In this document: piece after piece, positions 16,449 through 24,184 of the stretch | How positions within the stretch are numbered: the stretch's first letter is position 1 | How the letters are laid out: every line of letters starts with the position of its first letter | NCBI GenBank assembly: GCA_947630535.1 | Contig: CANRHZ010000011.1 | Location: 1 to 44,619, forward strand | DNA: 44,619 nucleotides | DNA from: Candidatus Gastranaerophilales bacterium | GTDB taxonomy: Bacteria; Cyanobacteriota; Vampirovibrionia; Gastranaerophilales; Gastranaerophilaceae | Reading direction: 5' to 3' | Translations under genes and position numbers: made by a program | The notes under the pieces: model-generated | The model's database searches: none | Told to the model about the DNA's origin: nothing | What the model saw: the letters and a program-made list of their open reading frames with translations, nothing else

Positions 16449-17417
16449 ATGGATAATTTAAACGGTGTTTATTTGAAAAAATTAGCAGGGTTTACTTTAG
16501 CTGAAGTATTGATAACACTGACGATTATTGGTATCGTTGCTGCAATAACTCTGCCGAGTTTGCTTGTTAACATAAATGATAAGGCTTGGAATGCCCAAAG
16601 AAAAGCTTTCCATGCCAGAATGAGCCAGGCAATAGGAGAAATGGACAGTATATCGGGGTACGGAGAAGTTGAAGTGGGTGAGGATGACCAATTAGTAACC
16701 GATACTGTGGCAGAATCATTTATAATAGACGGGCTATCAAAAGTATATAGAATTCAAAATATTTGTAATAAAAATAATTTGACGGCATGCGGGATTCCAT
16801 CATCCATAATTACAATGTCGGGAGATACAATAAATGCCCCTAAATCAATTGTAGATTTAAATCCTGATTTCGTAGATGAAACATACAGAACGTCTGTTGC
16901 AGGGTTTGAAACCGTGAACGGAGAATCTGTTGCACTGTATTATAATACAAATTGCAAATCTTCATTGGATGGACAGAGCAAAAAAGCACAGGATGCGGTT
17001 TGTGTAAATATGGTTTTTGACCTTAACGGTTTAAAAGGACCAAATGAAGCGGGCAAAGACATAGGCTTTTTAACTGTTTTATATAGAACAAACAGTGTAG
17101 TTGTTGCTCCAATGCCTTTTGCTTCAAGCCCCGGTTCGGCTGCTTTGGTGCCGGGTGACGGAGAAGAAGGGGATGATGCCGCTACATTATGTCAAAAAAT
17201 GAACGAAGATGCAAAGGTGTCTGATATTGATAATCTTATATCATTATTTGCAAACTCTAGGTTAATAAACGGTGGGGATGATAATAACACATATATTTCC
17301 TCTACATCAATAAGTGCAGGTGCAGATGGCACAATCTATAGTTTGGATTTTACTAACGGCGATATTTCGGAAGAAGATAAGAGCGAAGAATTTGAAGTAA
17401 TTTGCATTAAAAGATAA
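16449..17417 (+). CDS. Pseudopilin-like exported protein 1
   Basis: A 322-residue type IV pilin-like protein. A 14-residue prepilin leader ends KKLAG; PilD-type peptidase would cut before FTLAEV, and Glu at mature position 5 is present. The hydrophobic N-helix follows, then a soluble domain with a cysteine pair (CNKNNLTAC), the DLNGLKGPNEAGKD motif (probable calcium loop), and a C-terminal lectin-like region ending in ICIKR. It is paralogous to the genes at 22832-23847 and 43650-44619 but has no homopolymer in the leader and is in frame. Its C-terminal region differs most from theirs. It has its own promoter and terminator, so it is monocistronic. It is probably a minor pilin or secretion pseudopilin. 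Confidence 0.9.
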   Translation: MDNLNGVYLKKLAGFTLAEVLITLTIIGIVAAITLPSLLVNINDKAWNAQRKAFHARMSQAIGEMDSISGYGEVEVGEDDQLVTDTVAESFIIDGLSKVYRIQNICNKNNLTACGIPSSIITMSGDTINAPKSIVDLNPDFVDETYRTSVAGFETVNGESVALYYNTNCKSSLDGQSKKAQDAVCVNMVFDLNGLKGPNEAGKDIGFLTVLYRTNSVVVAPMPFASSPGSAALVPGDGEEGDDAATLCQKMNEDAKVSDIDNLISLFANSRLINGGDDNNTYISSTSISAGADGTIYSLDFTNGDISEEDKSEEFEVICIKR

Positions 17418-17424
17418 AATTTTT

Positions 17425-17458
17425 AAAGCCTCTTAAATACTTAAGAGGCTTTATTTTT
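17425..17458 (+). terminator. Terminator of pseudopilin gene 1
   Basis: Twelve-base arms (AAAGCCTCTTAA and TTAAGAGGCTTT) pair around a four-base loop, followed by ATTTTTA, seven bases past the stop codon. Confidence 0.88.
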
Positions 17459-17513
17459 AATATACTTTATTTTTATGTTTTTTTGTGTCGTTAATAATTT
17501 TATAATTACTCCT

Positions 17514-18314
17514 ATGGTATCAAATTTTGATTTTTTAAAAAAGGATAAAAACCTTTTTAAATTAATAGATGAAGCAGAAAAACTCTATCGTGACGGGTAT
17601 TTTTCTCAATCTGTTTTGCAGGTAAGAAAATTTGGAGAAATTGTATGTAAAAGTGTCCTTGGGGTAAGAAGGACAACCGAAGAAACTTTTGATGATATAT
17701 TATCAACTCTGTCTGATATTTTAGAAAAAGAGGGGGAAGATAAAGAGTTTATAGATGATATGTATTATATAAAAAAGCTCGGAAATTCAGCTGCGCACAA
17801 TATTGGGGATGATATTAACGGAAACAGCGCCCTTGAATGTTTAAAAAGGGCATTTGAAATTTCAATTAATTATGCAATCAAAAATAATTTCGACAAAAAA
17901 GAAAAGCTCATAAACCTTCACTATAATATAGACATTTTAATGTCGGGAGAAAAATATAAATTTAGTGAAAAATATCAAAAAGTAAAAGAAGAAAACGACC
18001 AAATAAAAGAAGAAATAAAAGAAGAAATAAATGAAATTGCAAATGAAGAAATAAAAGAAAATAAAAAAGAGAAAAAAACAAAAAAAGAACCCCCCATAAA
18101 CGAAGAAAAGAAGGTTTTATCCGTCGATTTTAAAAATAAAAAAAGAAAAAAAGATAAACCTCAAAAAAAAGAAAAACAAAAGTCTGAGAAAAAAGAGATA
18201 AAAAAGACAAAAGAAACAACAGAAATAAACCCTGATACTTTTGAATTTGCTATTATTTTTTCAATACTGTTTGTATTTTTTATCTGTATTATGATTTTTA
18301 TTCTTCCATTTTAG
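17514..18314 (+). CDS. DUF4145-like domain protein with charged linker and C-terminal TM
   Basis: A 266-residue protein from the chosen ATG at 17514. An ATG at 17475 would add 13 hydrophobic residues; neither has a clear ribosome site, but family-like sequence begins at NFDFLKKD. Residues ~2-130 resemble the DUF4145 helical domain often found at the N-terminus of restriction or helicase proteins (VLQVRKFGEIVCKS, and IKKLGNSAAHN). Then follows a ~100-residue Lys/Glu-rich coiled coil or disordered stretch and one C-terminal helix (about 242-264) near the end, a tail-anchor layout. The domain is usually soluble, so this anchored form is unusual. The last 17 bases overlap the convergent MCE gene. 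Confidence 0.6.
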   Translation: MVSNFDFLKKDKNLFKLIDEAEKLYRDGYFSQSVLQVRKFGEIVCKSVLGVRRTTEETFDDILSTLSDILEKEGEDKEFIDDMYYIKKLGNSAAHNIGDDINGNSALECLKRAFEISINYAIKNNFDKKEKLINLHYNIDILMSGEKYKFSEKYQKVKEENDQIKEEIKEEINEIANEEIKENKKEKKTKKEPPINEEKKVLSVDFKNKKRKKDKPQKKEKQKSEKKEIKKTKETTEINPDTFEFAIIFSILFVFFICIMIFILPF

Positions 18315-19008
18315 GATTTAATGAATTTTCAATTATTATCGTGTTTTGAAAAAACGAGGGGAATATTTTTTGAACACTTTTATTTGTTTTTTCAAGTTTT
18401 CCTGAAATATTATCTTCCATATCCGTTAATTTGGTGCGCTTTTTAGAGAGGTTTTGTTGCTCTATTATAAATTTTTCCATATCGCTATCCAATTTATTTA
18501 TCATTTCAGGGTTTGTGTATTCTTTTATTCCCGTCATTAAAATATCGGGGTCCAGCTCCTGTACAAAGTTATTTATAACGATTGCAACATCTTTTAGGTC
18601 TCTTACAACTTTTGACAGGTCATTAAGCCTTAAAGATTCAGACGCCACAATACCCCTTATTTCGCTATCGTTTCTATCGGGCGGCAATAACTCTATTGAT
18701 TTAGAGCCCCCAAGGCCGTTAAATGCAACTTTTGCCCTTGTATAATCCGGAATTTTTACCCCCTTTTTTGTAATTCTTATAGCTACAATAATATATTTAT
18801 CTTTTCTTTTTAGTTTAATAACATGCCCTATATTAATTCCCATAAACCTGACGGGAGAACCTTTTACAATTGAATCTATATCTTTAAAAACTATTCTGTA
18901 TGTGTTTGGCTTTATATATTTATAATGCCTTATAAGTAAAATGCCTGTCATAAGGCAGGAAAAAACAAATAAAAGTATAAGTATTTCAATAACTTTAGCT
19001 TTTTTCAT
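18298..19008 (-). CDS. MCE/MlaD-domain protein
   Basis: A 236-residue protein with one N-terminal membrane helix (about 7-26) and an MCE domain (about 37-112). The domain has the typical GSPVRFMGINIGHV segment and SIELLPP at its end. MCE proteins form hexameric rings that carry lipids between inner and outer membranes, so this supports a diderm envelope. The C-terminal ~120 residues are helical. It follows the AI-2E transporter gene by three bases. The usual ABC partners (MlaE, MlaF) are not in this window. Confidence 0.85.
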   Translation of the reverse strand: MKKAKVIEILILLFVFSCLMTGILLIRHYKYIKPNTYRIVFKDIDSIVKGSPVRFMGINIGHVIKLKRKDKYIIVAIRITKKGVKIPDYTRAKVAFNGLGGSKSIELLPPDRNDSEIRGIVASESLRLNDLSKVVRDLKDVAIVINNFVQELDPDILMTGIKEYTNPEMINKLDSDMEKFIIEQQNLSKKRTKLTDMEDNISGKLEKTNKSVQKIFPSFFQNTIIIENSLNPKMEE

Positions 19009-19011
19009 CCG

Positions 19012-20049
19012 TTATTTTCCGTCACTATTAATCTGTCTTATATACAATTCATTTACAAGCACACAAACAAGGCTTGCAAAGGCAGGCCCAAGGATTACAC
19101 CGAATATACCTAAAAATTTTGCACCTATTAAAAGAGAAACAATTATTAAAAGCGGATGGATATCCATAAATTTGCCGAAAAGAAGGGGCCTTAATATCTG
19201 ATTTTGGAGCCACTGAGCAATTAACATTATTCCCAAAGTAAGAAGCATAAACCCTATACCGCCGTCATTAGCGGTAATCACACCCAAAATAACTGCAACG
19301 GTTGCACCGATAACCGGTATAATATCCAAAATAAAAGATAAAAAGCCAACAAAAAGCGCATGGGGGTGATGTATAATAACAAGCCCGATAAAAGTCATTA
19401 TGCCAACCCCTATCATTGATAAAATTTGAGCTAAGACATATCCGCCGACTTTTGTTGTTAATATATCAAGAATTTCGCCCGCTTTTTTCTTAAATTTTGG
19501 CGGAAAAAAGGACAAATATGCTTTTTTCATGTGGTATTCATCCTGACAAAGATAAAAAACCATAATCGTAATCATAAAAAATGAAGTTATGGAAGAAACA
19601 ATGGCTTTTGTGGCATTTACCCCGTGGTTTAAAACACTTGAAGCCAAATCGGAAGCATTTGAGGTCATGTTATCAAAGTTGTTAGTGTTTATATAATCGG
19701 CAAGGGAATGACCCATATATTTTATATGAATGAATGAATTTATTTTATCAAGGTGTTTCGGAAATTCCTGAACCAAAAGAGAAAGCTGGTTTATTGCAAT
19801 GGATGTAAGAGGGATAAATATAAGCAAAATACCGACAAGAATAAGAACTAAGACCAAGCTTACGGCTAAAGTCCTTGGCATATAATTTTTAAGCTTATTT
19901 ATGACGGGTAAAACAGATGCCGTTATAATAAAAGCGCCGAAAAACATAATCGCAACGTCTGCAATTTTTCCTAAGAAAAAGAGAACCAAAATTGCCATAA
20001 TAACAAAAATGACTGTTTTATAGTGGTTTGCAAATTTAGTTTCAAACAT
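19012..20049 (-). CDS. AI-2E family transporter
   Basis: A 345-residue polytopic protein with about eight helices. It shows the family's central periplasmic or amphipathic segment (about 75-135) and the conserved C-terminal part FLSFILDIIPVIGATVAVILG near 237-257, where D-PV-G is the signature. Members are called autoinducer-2 exporters (TqsA-like), but many act on other solutes or as Na+/H+ antiporters. A Shine-Dalgarno AAGGA precedes ATG. It forms a two-gene operon with the MCE protein. Confidence 0.9.
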   Translation of the reverse strand: MFETKFANHYKTVIFVIMAILVLFFLGKIADVAIMFFGAFIITASVLPVINKLKNYMPRTLAVSLVLVLILVGILLIFIPLTSIAINQLSLLVQEFPKHLDKINSFIHIKYMGHSLADYINTNNFDNMTSNASDLASSVLNHGVNATKAIVSSITSFFMITIMVFYLCQDEYHMKKAYLSFFPPKFKKKAGEILDILTTKVGGYVLAQILSMIGVGIMTFIGLVIIHHPHALFVGFLSFILDIIPVIGATVAVILGVITANDGGIGFMLLTLGIMLIAQWLQNQILRPLLFGKFMDIHPLLIIVSLLIGAKFLGIFGVILGPAFASLVCVLVNELYIRQINSDGK

Positions 20050-20121
20050 ATTATTTATTCCTTAAAAAACATATAGTTTATGTTACAATCATTATTGAAT
20101 TTTATCAAGGAGATTTAATTA

Positions 20122-21444
20122 ATGACAAAGACTATAAATCAAAACATAAAACCTATAACAACCAAAAGAAATTCTAAAGGAAACCTTGAAATTTCAGGAT
20201 GCGATTTGGTTGAACTCGCAAATAAATATAAAACCCCCCTTTATGTTATGGATAAAGTTTCACTGGAAGGAATTTTAAGGGAATATAAAAACGCTTTTTC
20301 TTCATATAAAAAAGTTAAAATGATGTATGCTTCAAAAGCCCTTATGACAAGCGCTATAGCTCAAATTATCCACAATGAAGGGTTCGGGTTTGATGTTGTA
20401 TCCGGCGGAGAAATTTACACCGTACATAAAGCGGGAGTTGATATGCAAAATGCAACTTTCAACGGAAACAACAAAACAAAAGATGAAATTGAACTTGCAC
20501 TTCAATTGAATATAGGAAGGGTTTCGGTTGATAATTTCCATGAAATAAAACTTTTGAATGAAATTGCATCCAAAATGGGAAGGGTGCAAAAAGTTCTTTT
20601 AAGAATTACCCCGGGGATTGAATGCCATACCCATAAATATATCCAAACAGGACATTTGGATTCAAAATTCGGGTTTGATTTAACTCAGGTAGACGGGGCG
20701 GTTTCATTAATTTTAAATGAGTGCAAAAATCTTGAAATTAAAGGGCTCCATGCGCACATTGGTTCTCAGATATTTGAAACAAAAGTTTATTATGATGAAA
20801 TCGAAGTTTTAATTAAAGAAATTAAACACTTGAACAATAAATTCAATTTAAACCTTGATGAAATGAATATAGGAGGCGGGCTTGGAATTACATATACAAG
20901 TGAAGATTGCCCCCCATCCGTTGATAAAATTGCCGAAGTTATAATTACATCCATAAAAGAAAATTCAAAAAAATATGAACTGGATGAGCCCGTTTTATAT
21001 ATAGAGCCGGGAAGGTCAATAGTCGGAACTTCGGGGGTCACTTTATATACGGTAGGTTCATCCAAACAGGTTCCAAACGGCGGAAGAAAATATATAGCGG
21101 TTGATGGCGGTATGGCAGACAACCCGAGGCCCTCTATGTATGATGCAAAATATTTTGCAGAAATTGCAAACGGCAAAAAGGATGATGTTGAAGAAAAAGT
21201 CACCGTTGCAGGCAGGTTTTGCGAATCAGGGGACATTTTAATTAAAGATATAAAATTGAATTCACCCGAAGCGGGAGATATTTTATGCGTTTACAACACG
21301 GGTGCTTACGGTTATTCAATGTCATCAAATTATAATTGTGTATTAAAACCTGCAATGGTACTTGTAAATAACTCACAATCCGATATAATTATAAAAAGAG
21401 AAACTTATGAACAACTAACCCAAAATGATGTTCTCTTAAAATAA
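20122..21444 (+). CDS. lysA: Diaminopimelate decarboxylase
   Basis: A 440-residue PLP enzyme of fold type III that converts meso-diaminopimelate to L-lysine, the last step of lysine synthesis. MYASKAL at 68-74 contains the Schiff-base Lys72. HAHIGSQI near 212-219 and GGGLG near 250-254 bind the cofactor phosphate. EPGRSIVG carries the substrate arginine. GRFCESGDIL near 365-374 supplies the catalytic cysteine of the neighbouring subunit, and YNTGAYG the final contact. Length is normal. AAGGAG lies eight bases before ATG. A possible extended -10 (TGTTACAAT) is at 20081-20089. cdaA follows 28 bases downstream. Confidence 0.95.
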   Translation: MTKTINQNIKPITTKRNSKGNLEISGCDLVELANKYKTPLYVMDKVSLEGILREYKNAFSSYKKVKMMYASKALMTSAIAQIIHNEGFGFDVVSGGEIYTVHKAGVDMQNATFNGNNKTKDEIELALQLNIGRVSVDNFHEIKLLNEIASKMGRVQKVLLRITPGIECHTHKYIQTGHLDSKFGFDLTQVDGAVSLILNECKNLEIKGLHAHIGSQIFETKVYYDEIEVLIKEIKHLNNKFNLNLDEMNIGGGLGITYTSEDCPPSVDKIAEVIITSIKENSKKYELDEPVLYIEPGRSIVGTSGVTLYTVGSSKQVPNGGRKYIAVDGGMADNPRPSMYDAKYFAEIANGKKDDVEEKVTVAGRFCESGDILIKDIKLNSPEAGDILCVYNTGAYGYSMSSNYNCVLKPAMVLVNNSQSDIIIKRETYEQLTQNDVLLK

Positions 21445-21472
21445 ATTATTGACTGATTAAGTAAGGAAAAAA

Positions 21473-22399
21473 GTGGAATTTACGACATTTTTCAATCAAT
21501 ACATCTTAAGACCCATCCATGATTTTATGATGGCAAATGTTGGTGCTGATTATGGTGTACATACGGTTGTAAATGTTTTTGAAATACTTTTTCTTGTGGT
21601 TATACTTGCCTTTTGCCACAGAAAATATATAAAAGGAACACACTCTGAAAGTCTTGTCAGAGGGTTAATTGTTCTTCTTGTTGCATGGGGCGTTTCAGAG
21701 CTTTTAATAAAGCTCAATTTACAGATTATAGGAATGTTTTTAAAGGTTCTTGTAACTTTTATTACGGTAAGCCTTATTGTTATTTTTCAGCCTGAAATGC
21801 GTCGTTTTTTAGGGTATCTCGGGCAAAACGATTTTATCGTTAATATGTTTTTTAATAAAAATGCGGAAAATAAAAATGCGGATGAAATTAACGTTGTAAA
21901 AGAGTTAATTGAATCAATTAAATATTTGTCAAAAACAAAAACGGGAGCCCTTATTGTATTAAAAAGCAAGGGAGAGCCCTTAAACCATAATGACGTCGGA
22001 ACCAAACTCAATGCGCTTTTATCTCAGGAGCTTTTATTAACAATATTTCACCCTAACACTCCGCTTCATGACGGGGCCGTCATTGTTGATAAAGACAGAA
22101 TTCTTTATGCGGGAGCACTTTTACCCCTGACAGATGACCCAAAATTGAGTTGGAGATACGGAACAAGACATAGAGCGGCAATAGGTATAACCGAAATTTC
22201 AGACTGCGTTTGTCTTGTCGTTTCGGAAGAAACGGGGGACGTTTCTATCTCAAGCGGCGGGAACCTCAAAAAATATGAGGACCTTGGCGCCCTAAAGACC
22301 GATTTAGAAAGGATTTTAGGGTACGTTAAAACAGAAGAAGATAAAAAACAGTACACCTTTAAATTTGAAAATATTTTGCCTTCAAAATATAAAGAATAA
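21473..22399 (+). CDS. cdaA: Diadenylate cyclase CdaA
   Basis: A 308-residue membrane-bound DAC enzyme that makes cyclic di-AMP from two ATP. Three N-terminal membrane helices (about 35-105) precede the DisA_N catalytic domain (about 125-285). The hallmark DGA is at 200-202 in LHDGAVIV and RHR at 232-234 in GTRHRAAIG. The start is GTG at 21473 with TAAGGAAA upstream. The usual downstream regulator gene cdaR and glmM are absent; the gene follows lysA and is probably co-transcribed. c-di-AMP usually controls potassium and osmolyte balance and cell wall status. Confidence 0.94.
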   Translation: MEFTTFFNQYILRPIHDFMMANVGADYGVHTVVNVFEILFLVVILAFCHRKYIKGTHSESLVRGLIVLLVAWGVSELLIKLNLQIIGMFLKVLVTFITVSLIVIFQPEMRRFLGYLGQNDFIVNMFFNKNAENKNADEINVVKELIESIKYLSKTKTGALIVLKSKGEPLNHNDVGTKLNALLSQELLLTIFHPNTPLHDGAVIVDKDRILYAGALLPLTDDPKLSWRYGTRHRAAIGITEISDCVCLVVSEETGDVSISSGGNLKKYEDLGALKTDLERILGYVKTEEDKKQYTFKFENILPSKYKE

Positions 22400-22401
22400 A
22401 T

Positions 22402-22605
22402 TTATACTATGGTGTTCACGTTTTTCCCAAGGGAGTCGGAAGATTGGTTGTTTTGCATTTTATTTTGCATATCAACCACAGAGTTAACAGTGGTTTCATA
22501 GTCACCACGCACACTTTTAACTACGGGCATTGTTCCTTTAAAATTGTCGGGTCGTTTAAAGTTTTCACCCTTAAATACTACATTATTTTCTATCGGCTTT
22601 ATCAT
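22402..22605 (-). CDS. Small protein of unknown function
   Basis: A 67-residue hydrophilic protein, convergent with cdaA and ending two bases from it. A Shine-Dalgarno-like GAAAGGTG precedes ATG at the right distance, which supports a real gene. It begins MIKPIENNVVFKG and has no membrane segment or recognisable domain. The central part (KSVRGDYETTVNSVVDM) could be one helix. Confidence 0.55.
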   Translation of the reverse strand: MIKPIENNVVFKGENFKRPDNFKGTMPVVKSVRGDYETTVNSVVDMQNKMQNNQSSDSLGKNVNTIV

Positions 22606-22782
22606 AACAACACCTTTCCCCGATTATATAAAACACAAAAAAAGAAAAAATTGCCTTTTTGGTGCTTTACCTTATGAAGTTTATTTTATCATATATTTTA
22701 TTTTGTGAACACCCCAAACCTTAATAGTGTACTTTTAGAGGATATTTTAGGCAATTAAATTTTATTTTAAATTTGTTAATAA

Positions 22783-22816
22783 AATAGTTCCCTCTATTTT
22801 TTTAAAGGGAACTATT
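22783..22816 (-). terminator. Terminator of pseudopilin gene 2
   Basis: Eleven-base arms (AATAGTTCCCT and AGGGAACTATT) pair around a 12-base loop, 16 bases past the minus-strand stop at 22832, with TTATT following on that strand. Confidence 0.75.
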
Positions 22817-22831
22817 AATATTTTATTTGTA

Positions 22832-23847
22832 TTATTTTTTTACACAACGAACGTAGTCTGAGTCCGAGCGTTTGCTCTTGTGGCGATCTCCATAACCCAT
22901 GCTCTGCATCCATGCAAGACCGTTTTCTCCTGATGAAATGACTGAGCCTGACCAGTAATAACCAAATGTTATGCCAATTAAAGAACCGTTAATATACATT
23001 GAACCAAGTTCATCAATATCAGGCAATCTTGCATCATCTCCCAGTTTTGCACAAAGAGAGGCTGCATCATTTGCAGCATTACCTGATGCTCCGCTTTTTG
23101 GATAAGATGCAGCACCTCCCGCATCACTCGGGAATGGATTTGGGGCTACAACAACACTATTTGTTCTATAAAGAACCGTAATAAATCCTACATCTTTTCC
23201 TACTTCATTTGGTCCTTTTAGGCCGTTTAGGTCATATATCATATTAACGCAAGTTTTGGTTTGAGCGTAAGATACATTGTTTGTATCATTTGAGCCGCAG
23301 TTTGGATTGTAAAATAGCGCAACGGATTCACCGTTCACTGTTTCAAAAGCTGCCGCTTTAACATCAGACGTTATTTTATAGTCCTTATCAATATAATCAT
23401 CAGGGTCAGGATATTCAGTAAAATAAGGGTTTAATTCATTTAAGCTTTTTGGAAAAGCAATAGTAGCACCATTCAATGTAATAATAGATGACGGTATACC
23501 GCATGCAGATAAATTATTTGAATTACAGATGTTTTGTACTCTATAGACTTTTGATAGTCCATCAATTATAAAAGCTTCTGCCGCACCATCTTCTATTTCG
23601 GTTTCACTTTGCCCGTTTGATGAGCCATAACCTGAAATACTATCCATCTCACCAATTGCCTGGCTCATTCTTGCATATAAGGCTTTCTTTTGAGCATTCC
23701 AAGCTTTATCGTTGACGTTCACAAGTAAACTGGGTAAAGTAATAGCTGCTACGATACCAATAATTGTTAGTGTTATCAATACTTCAGCTAAAGTAAATCC
23801 GCCTAATCCCTTGGGGGGGGGGGGTAAGCTCCAAACAATTTAACCAT
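22832..23847 (-). CDS. Pseudopilin-like protein 2, C-tract phase-variable, OFF as assembled
   Basis: The body (315 residues from an internal TTG at 23779) is paralogous to pseudopilin 1. The true start is ATG at 23847: GGGAG lies eight bases before it and a TTGAAA-17-TAAAAT promoter just upstream. The leader reads MVKLFGAY, then a C-tract (12 G on the plus strand, 23813-23824), then KGLGG before FTLAEV. With 12 C the leader hits TAG three codons after the tract; 10 or 13 C would give an in-frame protein with a PPP or PPPP leader. The body has a cysteine pair, the DLNGLKGPNEVGKD loop, and a lectin-like C-terminus with YWSGSVISSGENG and VRCVKK. All other frames are intact, so it looks switched off and not decayed. 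A sequencing error in the homopolymer is the alternative. Confidence 0.8.
23813..23824 (-). repeat. Homopolymeric C12 tract in prepilin leader
   Basis: Twelve consecutive G on the plus strand (C on the coding strand) in a genome that is strongly AT-rich. The tract lies within the leader codons of pseudopilin 2. The same tract with identical flanking bases begins at 44613 in pseudopilin 3. Confidence 0.9.
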
Positions 23848-23882
23848 AAATTAAACTCCCATCTATATTTTAGTACAATTTC

Positions 23883-23911
23883 ATTTTATCAAATTGTTTT
23901 TAACTTTTCAA
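23883..23911 (-). promoter_or_regulatory. Promoter of pseudopilin gene 2
   Basis: On the minus strand TTGAAA (23906-23911) and TAAAAT (23883-23888) are 17 bases apart. The -35 box and spacing are those of the pseudopilin 1 promoter. It lies 35 bases before the ATG at 23847. Confidence 0.7.
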
Positions 23912-23970
23912 GAGATAAAAATTTTTTATTTTAAGGAGTATAAAAGAACTTTAATTTATCCATAAAATAA

Positions 23971-24001
23971 AATTAACCCCCAAAATATATTAGGGTTAAT
24001 T
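23971..24001 (-). terminator. Terminator after tRNA-Gly
   Basis: AATTAACCC and GGGTTAATT pair around a 13-base loop on the minus strand, about 20 bases past the tRNA 3' end, with TTATTTTAT following. Confidence 0.7.
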
Positions 24002-24022
24002 TTTAATTTAAACTTTTTTAAA

Positions 24023-24097
24023 TGGAGCGGGCGAAGGGACTCGAACCCTCGACGTCAACCTTGGGAAGGTTGCATTCTACCACTGAATTACGCCCGC
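24023..24097 (-). tRNA. tRNA-Gly (anticodon CCC)
   Basis: A complete cloverleaf on the minus strand. The acceptor stem GCGGGCG pairs with CGCCCGC. The D-arm contains TTCAGTGGTAGAA. The anticodon stem CAACC/GGUUG closes a UUCCCAA loop, giving anticodon CCC (reads GGG). The T-arm is GAGGG-TTCGAGT-CCCTT-like. The CCA end is encoded. Length is 75 bases. Confidence 0.95.
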
Positions 24098-24111
24098 ACA
24101 AATTCTATTAT

Positions 24112-24149
24112 ACAAGAAAAAAATAAAATGCGCATTTTAAAAAATGCGC
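24112..24149 (-). terminator. Terminator of the two-component operon
   Basis: GCGCATTTT and AAAATGCGC (24130-24149) pair around a two-base loop, followed on the minus strand by a long T-rich run. It lies about 35 bases past the histidine kinase stop. Confidence 0.75.
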
Positions 24150-24184
24150 CTGAGTTTTAAATGTGAAATTGGTTTTTGTTATTT

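Noticed and set aside
20050-20121. A lysine riboswitch before lysA
   Set aside because: The leader is only about 70 bases and shows no candidate aptamer stems.
22444-22677. A 77-residue plus-strand open frame after cdaA
   Set aside because: It is antisense to the small minus-strand gene at 22402-22605, which has a better ribosome site and composition.
22832-23779. Pseudopilin 2 as a plain pseudogene
   Set aside because: The only lesion is the homopolymer length; promoter, ribosome site, body frame and terminator are intact, and a paralog shares the tract.
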